A DNA stretch of 20,097 nt from an uncultured Eubacteriales bacterium (GTDB taxonomy: Bacteria > Bacillota > Clostridia > Oscillospirales > Acutalibacteraceae), in contig CAKSKO010000001.1 in the NCBI GenBank assembly GCA_934465125.1, positions 1 to 20,097 on the forward strand. Reading direction: 5' to 3'. Below are positions 13,467 to 20,097 of this stretch, in pieces (positions within the stretch are counted from its first letter, which is position 1; each line of letters begins with the position of its first letter). The notes below the pieces were generated by a model, which saw nothing but the letters and a program-made list of their open reading frames with translations, did not search any database and was not told the origin of the DNA. The position numbers and the translations under genes were made by a program.

Positions 13467-14219
13467 TCAATCGGATACCGTAAGGATCACTGGACCGTCT
13501 TCAGTGATTGCTACACTGTGTTCAAAATGCGCCGAGAGCTTTCCGTCAGCCGTAACTATCGTCGACTCGTCAGAGAGCATCTTGACTTGACATGTTCCGA
13601 TATTGAGCATTGGTTCGATAGCAATGGTCATTCCTGGTAACAGACGCATACCCCGTCCCGGGGTTCCGAAATTTGGTACACTAGGATCTTCATGCAGCTT
13701 CGCACCTACTCCGTGACCGACAAAATCTCGTACCACCGAGTAACTGCGCGCCTCAGCATACCGCTGAATCGTGCTCCCGATATCGCCGATACGATTCCCC
13801 GCTTTCGCTTGTTCAATTCCTAAAAATAAACTCTCACGGGTAGTATCAAGCAATGCTTTTGCCTCTTTACTGATCTCACCACAGGCAAACGTCCAAGCGT
13901 TGTCGCCATGAAATCCTTCAAAACAGGCTCCTACATCGATACTCACGATATCTCCTTCTTTTAAGACACACTTTCGACTTGGTATGCCGTGGATGACCAC
14001 ATTGTTAACTGAGATACAGGCGCTTGCAGGAAATCCTCCATACCCGAGAAACGATGGGGTTGCCCCTTGTTTTTTAATATAACTGTGAACTATTTTGTCT
14101 ATTTCAGCAGTCGTTACGCCCGGTTGCACAGCTTCCCCTGCTTTTTTCAGCGCGTTTGCTGAAATCCTGCATGCTTCTTTCATGATCGCTATCTCGCGAT
14201 CGGTTTTTATTACAATCAT
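13467..14219 (-). CDS. map: Methionine aminopeptidase, type I
   Basis: This cytoplasmic metalloprotease removes the initiator methionine from new proteins with a small second residue. The 250-residue product shows the full di-metal site D95, D106, H169, E202 and E233, plus substrate histidine H77 in VVIHGIPS. There is no N-terminal zinc-finger extension, so it is the short type Ia form. The ATG at 14219 follows AGAGG in the end of adk by 8 bases, and the adk stop is 3 bases away. The order adk-map-infA is typical for Firmicutes. Confidence 0.97.
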   Translation of the reverse strand: MIVIKTDREIAIMKEACRISANALKKAGEAVQPGVTTAEIDKIVHSYIKKQGATPSFLGYGGFPASACISVNNVVIHGIPSRKCVLKEGDIVSIDVGACFEGFHGDNAWTFACGEISKEAKALLDTTRESLFLGIEQAKAGNRIGDIGSTIQRYAEARSYSVVRDFVGHGVGAKLHEDPSVPNFGTPGRGMRLLPGMTIAIEPMLNIGTCQVKMLSDESTIVTADGKLSAHFEHSVAITEDGPVILTVSD

Positions 14220-14222
14220 ACA

Positions 14223-14855
14223 CTACGCCTCTAATGCAGCTATCACCAATTTCTTGGTGTCTTCTACTTTATTTTGTCCTTCTACAATCACAAGTTTTCC
14301 TTGCTTCTTGTAGTACTCTTTGAGCGGTTCTGTTTGACTGTGATAGACCTTCAGTCTTTCGTTAACAGTATCCGGATGATCATCCTTACGCTGAATCAGG
14401 GTGCCTGCACATCTATCGCATACGCCGTCTACCGCTGGTTTCTTATACAGCAAATGGTAACTAGCGCCGCATTTTTCGCAGACACGGCGTCCAGACATCC
14501 TTTTTTTAATCTGATCGTCAGAAACCTCTATATCGATTACCTTATCAACCAGAATACCCATCCTGTCCAGAGCCTCGGCCTGAGGAATTGTTCTTGGAAA
14601 TCCATCAAGAATAAATCCGTTCTTGCAATCTTTTTCTTGTAAACGGTCCTTAATAATTCCAATTACCACTTCATCGGGGACTAGTGTTCCCCTATCAAGA
14701 AATAATTTTGCCTTTTTCCCCATTTCAGTACCGCTCTTCAGCGCTTCTCGAATTATATTTCCTGTGGAAATTGCTGGGATGGAAAGGCGATCGCAGATCG
14801 CTTCCGCCTGCGTCCCCTTCCCGGCACCTGGCGCGCCCAACAGAATAATTTTCAT
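14223..14855 (-). CDS. adk: Adenylate kinase with zinc-binding lid
   Basis: Adk interconverts ATP + AMP and 2 ADP. The 210-residue product has the P-loop GAPGAGKGT (7-15) and the AMP-binding region STGNIIREA with DGFPRT (84-89). The long LID contains a four-cysteine zinc site, C126, C129, C146 and C149, as in Gram-positive enzymes. I use the ATG at 14855, 8 bases after AAAGGAG; an ATG at 14882 would put nine residues before the canonical MKIILLGAPG. The start is 27 bases after the secY stop, consistent with cotranscription. Confidence 0.97.
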   Translation of the reverse strand: MKIILLGAPGAGKGTQAEAICDRLSIPAISTGNIIREALKSGTEMGKKAKLFLDRGTLVPDEVVIGIIKDRLQEKDCKNGFILDGFPRTIPQAEALDRMGILVDKVIDIEVSDDQIKKRMSGRRVCEKCGASYHLLYKKPAVDGVCDRCAGTLIQRKDDHPDTVNERLKVYHSQTEPLKEYYKKQGKLVIVEGQNKVEDTKKLVIAALEA

Positions 14856-14882
14856 GCCATAATCTCCTTTAAAGCAACACAA

Positions 14883-16208
14883 CTAATCTAAAAATCCTTT
14901 ATAGTTGCGCATCATCATCTGTGATTCCATTTGTTTCACAGTCTCAAGCGCAACGCCTACAAGAATAATGATAGAGGTTCCCCCTAACGAAAGGTGGCTC
15001 ATTCCCGTTACCGCACCAAATCCAATTGGAAGAAGCGCAATAAATGCCAAGAACAATGCTCCAATTAAAGTAATCTTTGACAAAATTTTTGCAATAAAGT
15101 CAGCGGTTGGCTTACCTGGGCGGATACCCGGGATCGTACCATTATTCTGACGAAGATTATTGGCCATTTCTACCGGATTATACTGAATGGTTACATAGAA
15201 GTAAGCAAACATAATAATCAGGAAGAAGTAAAGGATGGAATAGACCCATCCGTCGGAAGAAAATGCATCCAGCACAGACTTCCAAAATCCAGTTGGATGA
15301 ACAAACAAGTTGATCGTACTCGGAATCGAAAGGATCGAACTTGCAAAGATGATCGGCATAACGCCTGAAAGCGCAACTTTGATCGGAATATGGCTGCTTT
15401 GTCCGCCATACATTTTTCTACCGACAACACGTTTTGCGTATTGTACTGGAATACGGCGCTCGGCATCGTTCATAAAAACAATAACCCAGATTACTGCTAA
15501 GAAAATTACAACAAACAATGGGACAAAGAAGAAATATTTTCCAAAGGATGATGGATCATCTATCGCCGATTTGAAGTAAGCTGCAAGTGTTCCGATCATG
15601 CTTGGCATTCTTGACACAATTCCTGCAAACAGCAAAATTGAGATTCCGTTTCCAATTCCTTTTTGGTTAATCTGTTCTCCTAACCACATCATTAAAGCAG
15701 TTCCGGCTGTGAACACCAAAATAATCACAATCGCGCTAAAAATGGCTGCGCCGCCACTGGTATAAAGCGTAATAGCAGATCCCTCAAACTTGCTGTTCCT
15801 TAAATAGAAATAGTAAGCGGTTCCCTGCATCAAACCAAAGACAACTGTAACATAGCGAGTTATCGTCGCAATTTTCTTACGTCCTTCCTCTCCCTCTTTT
15901 GCCATTCTCTCCAAAGGAGGAATCGCAACTGTCAACAGTTGCATAATGATCGATGAATTGATATACGGGGTAACGGACATCGCGAACAGTGTTGCGTTTG
16001 CAAACGCCCCACCCGATAAAGTGTTTAAATACGCAAGCATCGTACCGCCTTCGTTAATGTTGCCCATCAACCCTTGCAACGCTGTAATATTCAAGAATGG
16101 AACAGGAATCACAGCACCAATTCGAAACACTACGATGATCATCAGTGTGAATAAAATTTTCTTCCTCAGATCCGGAATTCTCCAGGCGTTCTGCATTGTT
16201 TTAAACAA
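14883..16208 (-). CDS. secY: Preprotein translocase subunit SecY (TTG start)
   Basis: SecY is the channel subunit of the Sec translocon in the cytoplasmic membrane. The 441-residue product has about ten hydrophobic spans. Landmarks are the N-terminal IPDLRKKILFTL, the plug region after IPVPFLN, the loop RRIPVQYAKRVVGRKMYGGQ (about 251-270) that contacts SecA and the ribosome, and QMESQMMMRNYKGFL at the end. The start is TTG at 16208, directly after the rplO TAG; GAGGTGATC within the end of rplO is the ribosome site at 6 bases. The next ATG, four codons later, is too far from it. Tight coupling to rplO is likely. Confidence 0.97.
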   Translation of the reverse strand: MFKTMQNAWRIPDLRKKILFTLMIIVVFRIGAVIPVPFLNITALQGLMGNINEGGTMLAYLNTLSGGAFANATLFAMSVTPYINSSIIMQLLTVAIPPLERMAKEGEEGRKKIATITRYVTVVFGLMQGTAYYFYLRNSKFEGSAITLYTSGGAAIFSAIVIILVFTAGTALMMWLGEQINQKGIGNGISILLFAGIVSRMPSMIGTLAAYFKSAIDDPSSFGKYFFFVPLFVVIFLAVIWVIVFMNDAERRIPVQYAKRVVGRKMYGGQSSHIPIKVALSGVMPIIFASSILSIPSTINLFVHPTGFWKSVLDAFSSDGWVYSILYFFLIIMFAYFYVTIQYNPVEMANNLRQNNGTIPGIRPGKPTADFIAKILSKITLIGALFLAFIALLPIGFGAVTGMSHLSLGGTSIIILVGVALETVKQMESQMMMRNYKGFLD

Positions 16209-16649
16209 CTAGATCACCTCAGCTTTTCCACCGGCAGCCTCAATTTTCTGCTTTGCCGTTTCTGAAAACGCCGAAACTTTAACAGTCAAATTCTTTTTTA
16301 ACTCCCCGTTGCCCAGAATCTTAATTCCATCGCCTGATTTCTTTGTGATTCCAGCTTTGATGATCGCATCGGTATCGACCGTTGCACCATCTTCAAACGC
16401 ATTTAATGCGCCTACATTGATACTAACGATCTGTTTTGCAAAAATATTGTTGAATCCTCTCTTCGGGATTCGTCTTTGAAGAGGCATCTGGCCACCTTCA
16501 AATCCAGGGCGCATTCCTCTTCCGGCTCTTGCCTTTTGACCCTTATGGCCTTTTCCGGCAGTTTTGCCCTGCCCTGAACCATGACCTCTGCCGATGCGCT
16601 TCGCTTTTTTCTTTGAACCCTCTACTGGGGATAATTCGTGCAATTTCAT
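16209..16649 (-). CDS. rplO: 50S ribosomal protein L15
   Basis: L15 is a late-assembling large-subunit protein. The 146-residue product starts [20 protein letters not shown] and has the long glycine- and arginine-rich extension [19 protein letters not shown] (about 20-38). The segments [18 protein letters not shown] and the C-terminal globular part follow. ATG at 16649 has GGAGGTG upstream. Its stop codon abuts the TTG of secY, and its last codons carry the secY ribosome site. Confidence 0.98.
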   Translation of the reverse strand: MKLHELSPVEGSKKKAKRIGRGHGSGQGKTAGKGHKGQKARAGRGMRPGFEGGQMPLQRRIPKRGFNNIFAKQIVSINVGALNAFEDGATVDTDAIIKAGITKKSGDGIKILGNGELKKNLTVKVSAFSETAKQKIEAAGGKAEVI

Positions 16650-16668
16650 TTTACTCGCACCTCCTCGC

Positions 16669-16848
16669 TTACGCTTCGTTTACCTCTATGAGATGGTTGA
16701 TTTTTCCTACCTTACCCTTTGTTTGCGCATTATTTGGCTGTGTTGTTGTATCGCCGATTTTGCGCAAACCAAGAGCCTCAGCGGTTGCAATCTGGTCTTT
16801 TTTTGCGCCGATAAGACTTTTTACCAGCTTGATTTTCATTTCTGCCAT
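16669..16848 (-). CDS. rpmD: 50S ribosomal protein L30
   Basis: This 59-residue bacterial-type L30 begins [20 protein letters not shown]. It shows the usual [16 protein letters not shown] segment and ends with [14 protein letters not shown]. The ATG at 16848 is 7 bases after GAGGTG. It lies between rpsE and rplO. Some bacteria lack this gene; here it is intact. Confidence 0.96.
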   Translation of the reverse strand: MAEMKIKLVKSLIGAKKDQIATAEALGLRKIGDTTTQPNNAQTKGKVGKINHLIEVNEA

Positions 16849-16863
16849 CTTGCTACACCTCGA

Positions 16864-17361
16864 TTATAAAATTTCTTGAACCGATTTGCCGCGGATCATT
16901 GCGACTTCTTCGGCTGTCCGCAGTTTTGCTAATCCTTCTAAGGTAGCGCGAACAACATTGCACGGATTGTTTGAGCGCAATGCTTTTGTTCTGATATCTT
17001 TAATTCCAGCAGCTTCAACAACTGCACGGACAGGACCACCTGCGATAACACCAGTACCAGGTGCTGCAGGCTTCATCAGTACGCTGCCAGCTCCGTAGAT
17101 TCCTATGATTTCGTGCGGAATTGTTGACCCCTTCAAAGAAACCTTCATTAAGTTTTTCTTCGCATCTTCAATTCCTTTGCGGATTGCATCCGGAACTTCG
17201 CCGGCCTTGCCGATTCCAAATCCAACCGTCCCGTTTCCATCTCCTACTACGACTAACGCAGCAAATTTGAAAATTCGTCCACCCTTAACCGTCTTTGATA
17301 CACGATTAATCGCGACAACTCGTTCTTTTAAATCCATTGTGGTTGCGTCAATTCTAGCCAA
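16864..17361 (-). CDS. rpsE: 30S ribosomal protein S5 (TTG start)
   Basis: S5 contributes to decoding fidelity and mRNA helicase activity at the entry of the small subunit. The 165-residue product has the double-stranded RNA-binding-like N-terminal domain ([19 protein letters not shown] at about 11-29, [19 protein letters not shown] at about 39-57). The C-terminal domain contains [19 protein letters not shown]. The initiation codon is TTG at 17361, 9 bases after GGAGG, read as [10 protein letters not shown] later ATG at codon 9 lacks a ribosome site. Confidence 0.97.
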   Translation of the reverse strand: MARIDATTMDLKERVVAINRVSKTVKGGRIFKFAALVVVGDGNGTVGFGIGKAGEVPDAIRKGIEDAKKNLMKVSLKGSTIPHEIIGIYGAGSVLMKPAAPGTGVIAGGPVRAVVEAAGIKDIRTKALRSNNPCNVVRATLEGLAKLRTAEEVAMIRGKSVQEIL

Positions 17362-17378
17362 AAGTTTATTCCTCCTTC

Positions 17379-17738
17379 TTAGAACTTGAGGCCACCCTCA
17401 CGGGCGCCTTCGGCCAGCTCTTTGACGCGGCCGTGGAAAATATAGCCTCCGCGGTCAAATACAACCTCCGAAATGCCCTTTCCTGCGGCACGCTCTGCAA
17501 TAAGCTTGCCAACCTTGCGTGCGGCTTCCTTGTTTCCGCCATAACAATCGAAATCTTTGTCCAATGTTGATGCTGATGCTAAAGTTACTCCCTTATCATC
17601 GTCAATCAACTGGGCGTAGATGTTGTTGCTGGAGCGGAAAACATCTAGGCGCGGGCGCGCTGCCGTGCCCCTAATCTTACCGCGCACCCTACGGTGACGG
17701 TGCAGCCTGGCTTTGTTTGTGTCAGACTTTTTCACCAT
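17379..17738 (-). CDS. rplR: 50S ribosomal protein L18
   Basis: L18 binds 5S rRNA and attaches it to the large subunit with L5. The 119-residue product has a basic N-terminus, [17 protein letters not shown] (about 9-25), followed by [20 protein letters not shown] and the C-terminal [18 protein letters not shown]. The ATG at 17738 follows AAAGGAG. It is placed normally between rplF and rpsE. Confidence 0.98.
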   Translation of the reverse strand: MVKKSDTNKARLHRHRRVRGKIRGTAARPRLDVFRSSNNIYAQLIDDDKGVTLASASTLDKDFDCYGGNKEAARKVGKLIAERAAGKGISEVVFDRGGYIFHGRVKELAEGAREGGLKF

Positions 17739-17756
17739 AATGATTCACTCCTTTCT

Positions 17757-18305
17757 CTACTTCTTACCGCCCTTACCGGCCTTGCCTTCCTTGCGGCGGA
17801 TCACTTCATCGACATACTTAATTCCCTTGCCCTTATATGGCTCCGGCGGACGTTTCTCCCTGACTTCTGCTGCAAACTGTCCAACTTTCTGCTTATCGAT
17901 ACCATTAATGATAATTTTGTTTGGGTTTGGTACTTCAATTGTAATGTCGTCTGTATCAGACATCGTTACCTGATGGGAATATCCCAAGTTCATCACAAGG
18001 TTTTTCCCTTGCTTTTGAACACGGTATCCAACACCACTAACATCCAGTTCCTTTTTATAGCCATTCGTCACTCCCTCGATCATGTTAAAGATCAAAGAAC
18101 GTGTCAAACCGTGCAGGGAACGGTTCTCTTTGTTATCATTCGGACGAGTTACTGTGATGACGTTTCCGTCGATTGCAACTGTCATGTCCGGATGAATCTT
18201 CTGCGTTAAAGTCCCTTTCGGTCCTTTAATTGTGATAACACTGTTGTCGAGCTTTGCATCGACCCCAGCGGGAATATTTATGGGCTTTCTTCCAATTCGA
18301 GACAT
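17757..18305 (-). CDS. rplF: 50S ribosomal protein L6
   Basis: L6 binds 23S rRNA near the elongation-factor site. The 182-residue product starts MSRIGRKPINIPAGVDAKLD, contains two repeats of the L6 fold, and shows SLHGLTRSLIFNMIEGVTNG (about 63-82) and the C-terminal signature RPPEPYKGKGIKY. The tail is lysine- and glycine-rich. ATG at 18305 follows GGGGGTG. The gap to rpsH is 11 bases. Confidence 0.98.
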   Translation of the reverse strand: MSRIGRKPINIPAGVDAKLDNSVITIKGPKGTLTQKIHPDMTVAIDGNVITVTRPNDNKENRSLHGLTRSLIFNMIEGVTNGYKKELDVSGVGYRVQKQGKNLVMNLGYSHQVTMSDTDDITIEVPNPNKIIINGIDKQKVGQFAAEVREKRPPEPYKGKGIKYVDEVIRRKEGKAGKGGKK

Positions 18306-18316
18306 TTCTGCACCCC

Positions 18317-18715
18317 CTACCAGATAAATGCGAGAACTTCGCCGCCCACATTCTCTTTCCTTGCCTGACGATCTGTCATGACGCCTTTAGATGTGGAAAC
18401 AATGGCGATTCCTAAGCCCTTCATGACCTTAGGCATATCCTCAACATTGCTGTAAATACGCAATCCAGGTTTTGATACTCTTTTGAGTCCGGTAATAATA
18501 GGGGTTTTCCCCTCTCCGTACTTTAATGTAACTCTGATAATTCCCTGTTTGCCGTCTTCAATAACTGTAAATTTCTTAACATATCCCTCGTCAACTAAGA
18601 TTTGCACGATCGCTTTCTTCATGTTCGACGCCGGAATATCAACAGTTTCATGCTTGCTGGAATTCGCATTGCGGATTCTAGTCAGCAGATCTGCGATTGT
18701 ATCAGTGATTTGCAT
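18317..18715 (-). CDS. rpsH: 30S ribosomal protein S8
   Basis: S8 is a primary 16S rRNA-binding protein that organises the central domain; in some bacteria it also represses the spc operon. The 132-residue product has the N-terminal [15 protein letters not shown] (3-17), the mid-region [21 protein letters not shown], and the C-terminal signature [20 protein letters not shown]. The ATG at 18715 follows GGAGG by 8 bases. It lies between rpsZ and rplF. Confidence 0.98.
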   Translation of the reverse strand: MQITDTIADLLTRIRNANSSKHETVDIPASNMKKAIVQILVDEGYVKKFTVIEDGKQGIIRVTLKYGEGKTPIITGLKRVSKPGLRIYSNVEDMPKVMKGLGIAIVSTSKGVMTDRQARKENVGGEVLAFIW

Positions 18716-18738
18716 GCCGTTTACCTCCTTTGCTTAGC

Positions 18739-18924
18739 TTACCAGCTGGCTTTTTTCACGCCCGGAATCTCGCCCTTGTAGGCAAGTTCCCTGAAGCATA
18801 TACGGCAAATTCCGAATTTGCGAAGATAGGCATGCGGCCTGCCACAGATTTTACATCTGTTATATGCTCTTGTCGAATATTTTGGTGTCCTTGCCTGTTT
18901 TACTTTCATAGAAACCTTGGCCAC
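18739..18924 (-). CDS. rpsZ: 30S ribosomal protein S14, type Z (zinc-binding, GTG start)
   Basis: This 61-residue short S14 has the zinc ligands C24, C27, C40 and C43 in CKICGRP and CRICFRE, and ends [11 protein letters not shown]. This is the zinc-binding form typical of Firmicutes and Actinobacteria, as opposed to the longer C-minus S14. The start is GTG at 18924, preceded by GGAGGG. It lies 12 bases after rplE. The name rpsN is also used. Confidence 0.97.
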   Translation of the reverse strand: MAKVSMKVKQARTPKYSTRAYNRCKICGRPHAYLRKFGICRICFRELAYKGEIPGVKKASW

Positions 18925-18936
18925 AATAATCCCTCC

Positions 18937-19476
18937 TTATTTCGCAAATGGGGCGCCCATGAGTGTTAATAACTCTTTGGCTTCCTCGTCGGTGTTTGCG
19001 GTCGTTACAAAACAAATGTCCATTCCGCGGACTTTATCGATCTTATCGTATTCTATTTCAGGGAAAATCAATTGCTCTTTGACGCCCATATTATAGTTTC
19101 CACGGCCATCAAAAGAGTTCGGATTGATCCCTCTGAAGTCTCTTACGCGTGGGAGTGCAACGTTGAAAAGCCTGTCTAAGAACTCATACATTCTGTCTCC
19201 TCTTAACGTTACCTTCACTCCGATGTTCATTCCTTCACGAAGTTTGAAATTTGCAACCGACTTTTTCGCCTTACAGATCATTGGTTTTTGGCCGGTGATT
19301 GTCGCAATATCAGTCACAATTGCGTCGATAACCTTTGAATTCTCTCTCGCTTCTCCGGCGCCGACATTGATGACAATTTTGTCAAGCTTCGGAATCTGCA
19401 TCACGCTTTTATATGAAAACTTTTTCATCATCTGCGGTGCGACATCCTGCTTGTAAAATTCCTTTAATCTAGCCAT
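18937..19476 (-). CDS. rplE: 50S ribosomal protein L5
   Basis: L5 binds 5S rRNA and contacts P-site tRNA through its loop. The 179-residue product begins [20 protein letters not shown] and shows the signature [15 protein letters not shown] (about 29-43). [17 protein letters not shown] (about 82-98), [20 protein letters not shown] and the end [17 protein letters not shown] follow. The ATG at 19476 has GGAGG upstream. The gap to rplX is 12 bases. Confidence 0.98.
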   Translation of the reverse strand: MARLKEFYKQDVAPQMMKKFSYKSVMQIPKLDKIVINVGAGEARENSKVIDAIVTDIATITGQKPMICKAKKSVANFKLREGMNIGVKVTLRGDRMYEFLDRLFNVALPRVRDFRGINPNSFDGRGNYNMGVKEQLIFPEIEYDKIDKVRGMDICFVTTANTDEEAKELLTLMGAPFAK

Positions 19477-19488
19477 GTCTTATCCTCC

Positions 19489-19809
19489 TTAAAGCGTCTC
19501 GCCGCATTTTTTACAAATGCGTCCTTTGGTGCCGTCTTCATATTTCTTATGCGCGACACGTGTAGGCTTTGAGCAATGAGGACATACGATCTGAACTTTG
19601 CTGGCGTATAATGCGCCTTCTGTTTTAATGATGCCGCCTTGGTCTCCCATCTTGCGGGGTTTCATATGCTTAGATACCATATTAACTCCCTCAACGATAA
19701 CCTTGCCTTCTTTTGGGCTAACAGCCAAAACTTTTCCTTTTTTCCCGCGCTCTTTTCCGCTCAATACGGTCACGGTGTCACCCGTTTTTACATGAACTTT
19801 ATTCATCAT
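19489..19809 (-). CDS. rplX: 50S ribosomal protein L24
   Basis: L24 is an assembly-initiator protein at the 5' end of 23S rRNA. The 106-residue product has an N-terminal KOW motif (GDTVTVLSGKERGKKGKVL, about 11-29). The C-terminal part has two CxxC pairs (CPHCSKP and CKKCG), a zinc-ribbon-like feature common in Gram-positive L24. I start it at the ATG at 19809, 6 bases after GGAGGTG. The ATG at 19824 overlaps the rplN stop and also contains the ribosome site, so it is unlikely. The first residues are MMNKVHVK; either of the adjacent ATGs could be used. Confidence 0.96.
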   Translation of the reverse strand: MMNKVHVKTGDTVTVLSGKERGKKGKVLAVSPKEGKVIVEGVNMVSKHMKPRKMGDQGGIIKTEGALYASKVQIVCPHCSKPTRVAHKKYEDGTKGRICKKCGETL

Positions 19810-19823
19810 CGCGAACACCTCCA

Positions 19824-20097
19824 TTAAAGCACTTCAGGGGCGAGACTGAGTATCTTCAGGTAGTCCTTGTCGCGCAGCTCTCTCGCCACCGGCCCAAATA
19901 TACGGGTGCCCCTCGGGTTTTTATCATCTTTAATTAAAACGGCTGCGTTTTCATCAAAGCGGATATACGTTCCGTCTTCACGGCGTACTCCCTTTGCTGT
20001 TCGCACAACTACCGCCTTTACTACGTCGCCTTTTTTTACAGTGCCGCCTGGCGCCGCTTTCTTTACGGAAGCAACTACAACGTCACCAATATTGGCG
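19824..20097 (-). CDS. rplN: 50S ribosomal protein L14 (partial, N-terminus off window)
   Basis: The last 90 residues of L14 are visible. They open with [18 protein letters not shown] and continue through [20 protein letters not shown] and [20 protein letters not shown] to the normal C-terminus. About 32 N-terminal residues lie beyond base 20097. L14 sits at the subunit interface beside helix 95 of 23S rRNA. The stop overlaps the upstream-most possible ATG of rplX, and the real rplX start lies 14 bases downstream. Genes of the S10 operon and rpsQ are expected beyond the window edge. Confidence 0.97.
   Translation of the reverse strand, partial: ANIGDVVVASVKKAAPGGTVKKGDVVKAVVVRTAKGVRREDGTYIRFDENAAVLIKDDKNPRGTRIFGPVARELRDKDYLKILSLAPEVL

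Overview
The window looks like chromosome from a strictly anaerobic, hydrogen-metabolising member of the class Clostridia (Firmicutes). The evidence is an [FeFe]-hydrogenase/NADH-oxidoreductase cluster, the low-GC Gram-positive spc/alpha ribosomal order with a KOW-protein gene between map and infA, zinc-binding S14, S4 and L36, strong GGAGG ribosome sites, and frequent TTG or GTG starts. Genus cannot be decided from the sequence alone.

Region 1 (1-5661, minus strand) is a hydrogenase-associated cluster. In transcription order it holds a DRTGG-domain protein, an RsbT/SpoIIAB-like GHKL ATPase, a ferredoxin-type [FeFe]-hydrogenase-like protein of the putative sensory kind, a second DRTGG protein and a PHP-domain protein, all tightly packed. 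A 195-base gap with a 13-bp perfect hairpin follows. Then come a NuoE-like [2Fe-2S] subunit, a second GHKL ATPase, a thioredoxin-like [2Fe-2S] ferredoxin, and a NuoF-like flavoprotein cut by the window edge. The catalytic hydrogenase of an electron-bifurcating Hyd/Hnd complex would be expected just beyond base 1. The five upstream genes look like a redox or H2 sensing and signalling module.

Region 2 (5662-8412, plus strand) is a serine-biosynthesis operon, serC then serA, with a near-consensus promoter and a strong intrinsic terminator.

Region 3 (8413-9907, plus strand) is one AT-rich gene for an unrecognised membrane-anchored protein. It has a signal peptide, an extracytoplasmic domain, one membrane span, and a basic tail carrying an internal duplication in which part of one copy is read in another frame. 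A promoter inside a 9-bp inverted repeat precedes it, and a bidirectional terminator separates it from the ribosomal operon.

Region 4 (9922-20097, minus strand) is the spc/alpha ribosomal operon: rplN (partial), rplX, rplE, rpsZ, rpsH, rplF, rplR, rpsE, rpmD, rplO, secY, adk, map, a KOW RNA-binding protein, infA, rpmJ, rpsM, rpsK, rpsD, rpoA, rplQ. Two oddities stand out. One is a possible pseudoknot or switch between rpsD and rpoA; the other is a two-codon minigene overlapping the rpsD start.

The best candidates for something under-described are the sensory hydrogenase/ATPase/DRTGG/PHP module, the rpsD-rpoA intergenic RNA structure, and the duplicated membrane protein.
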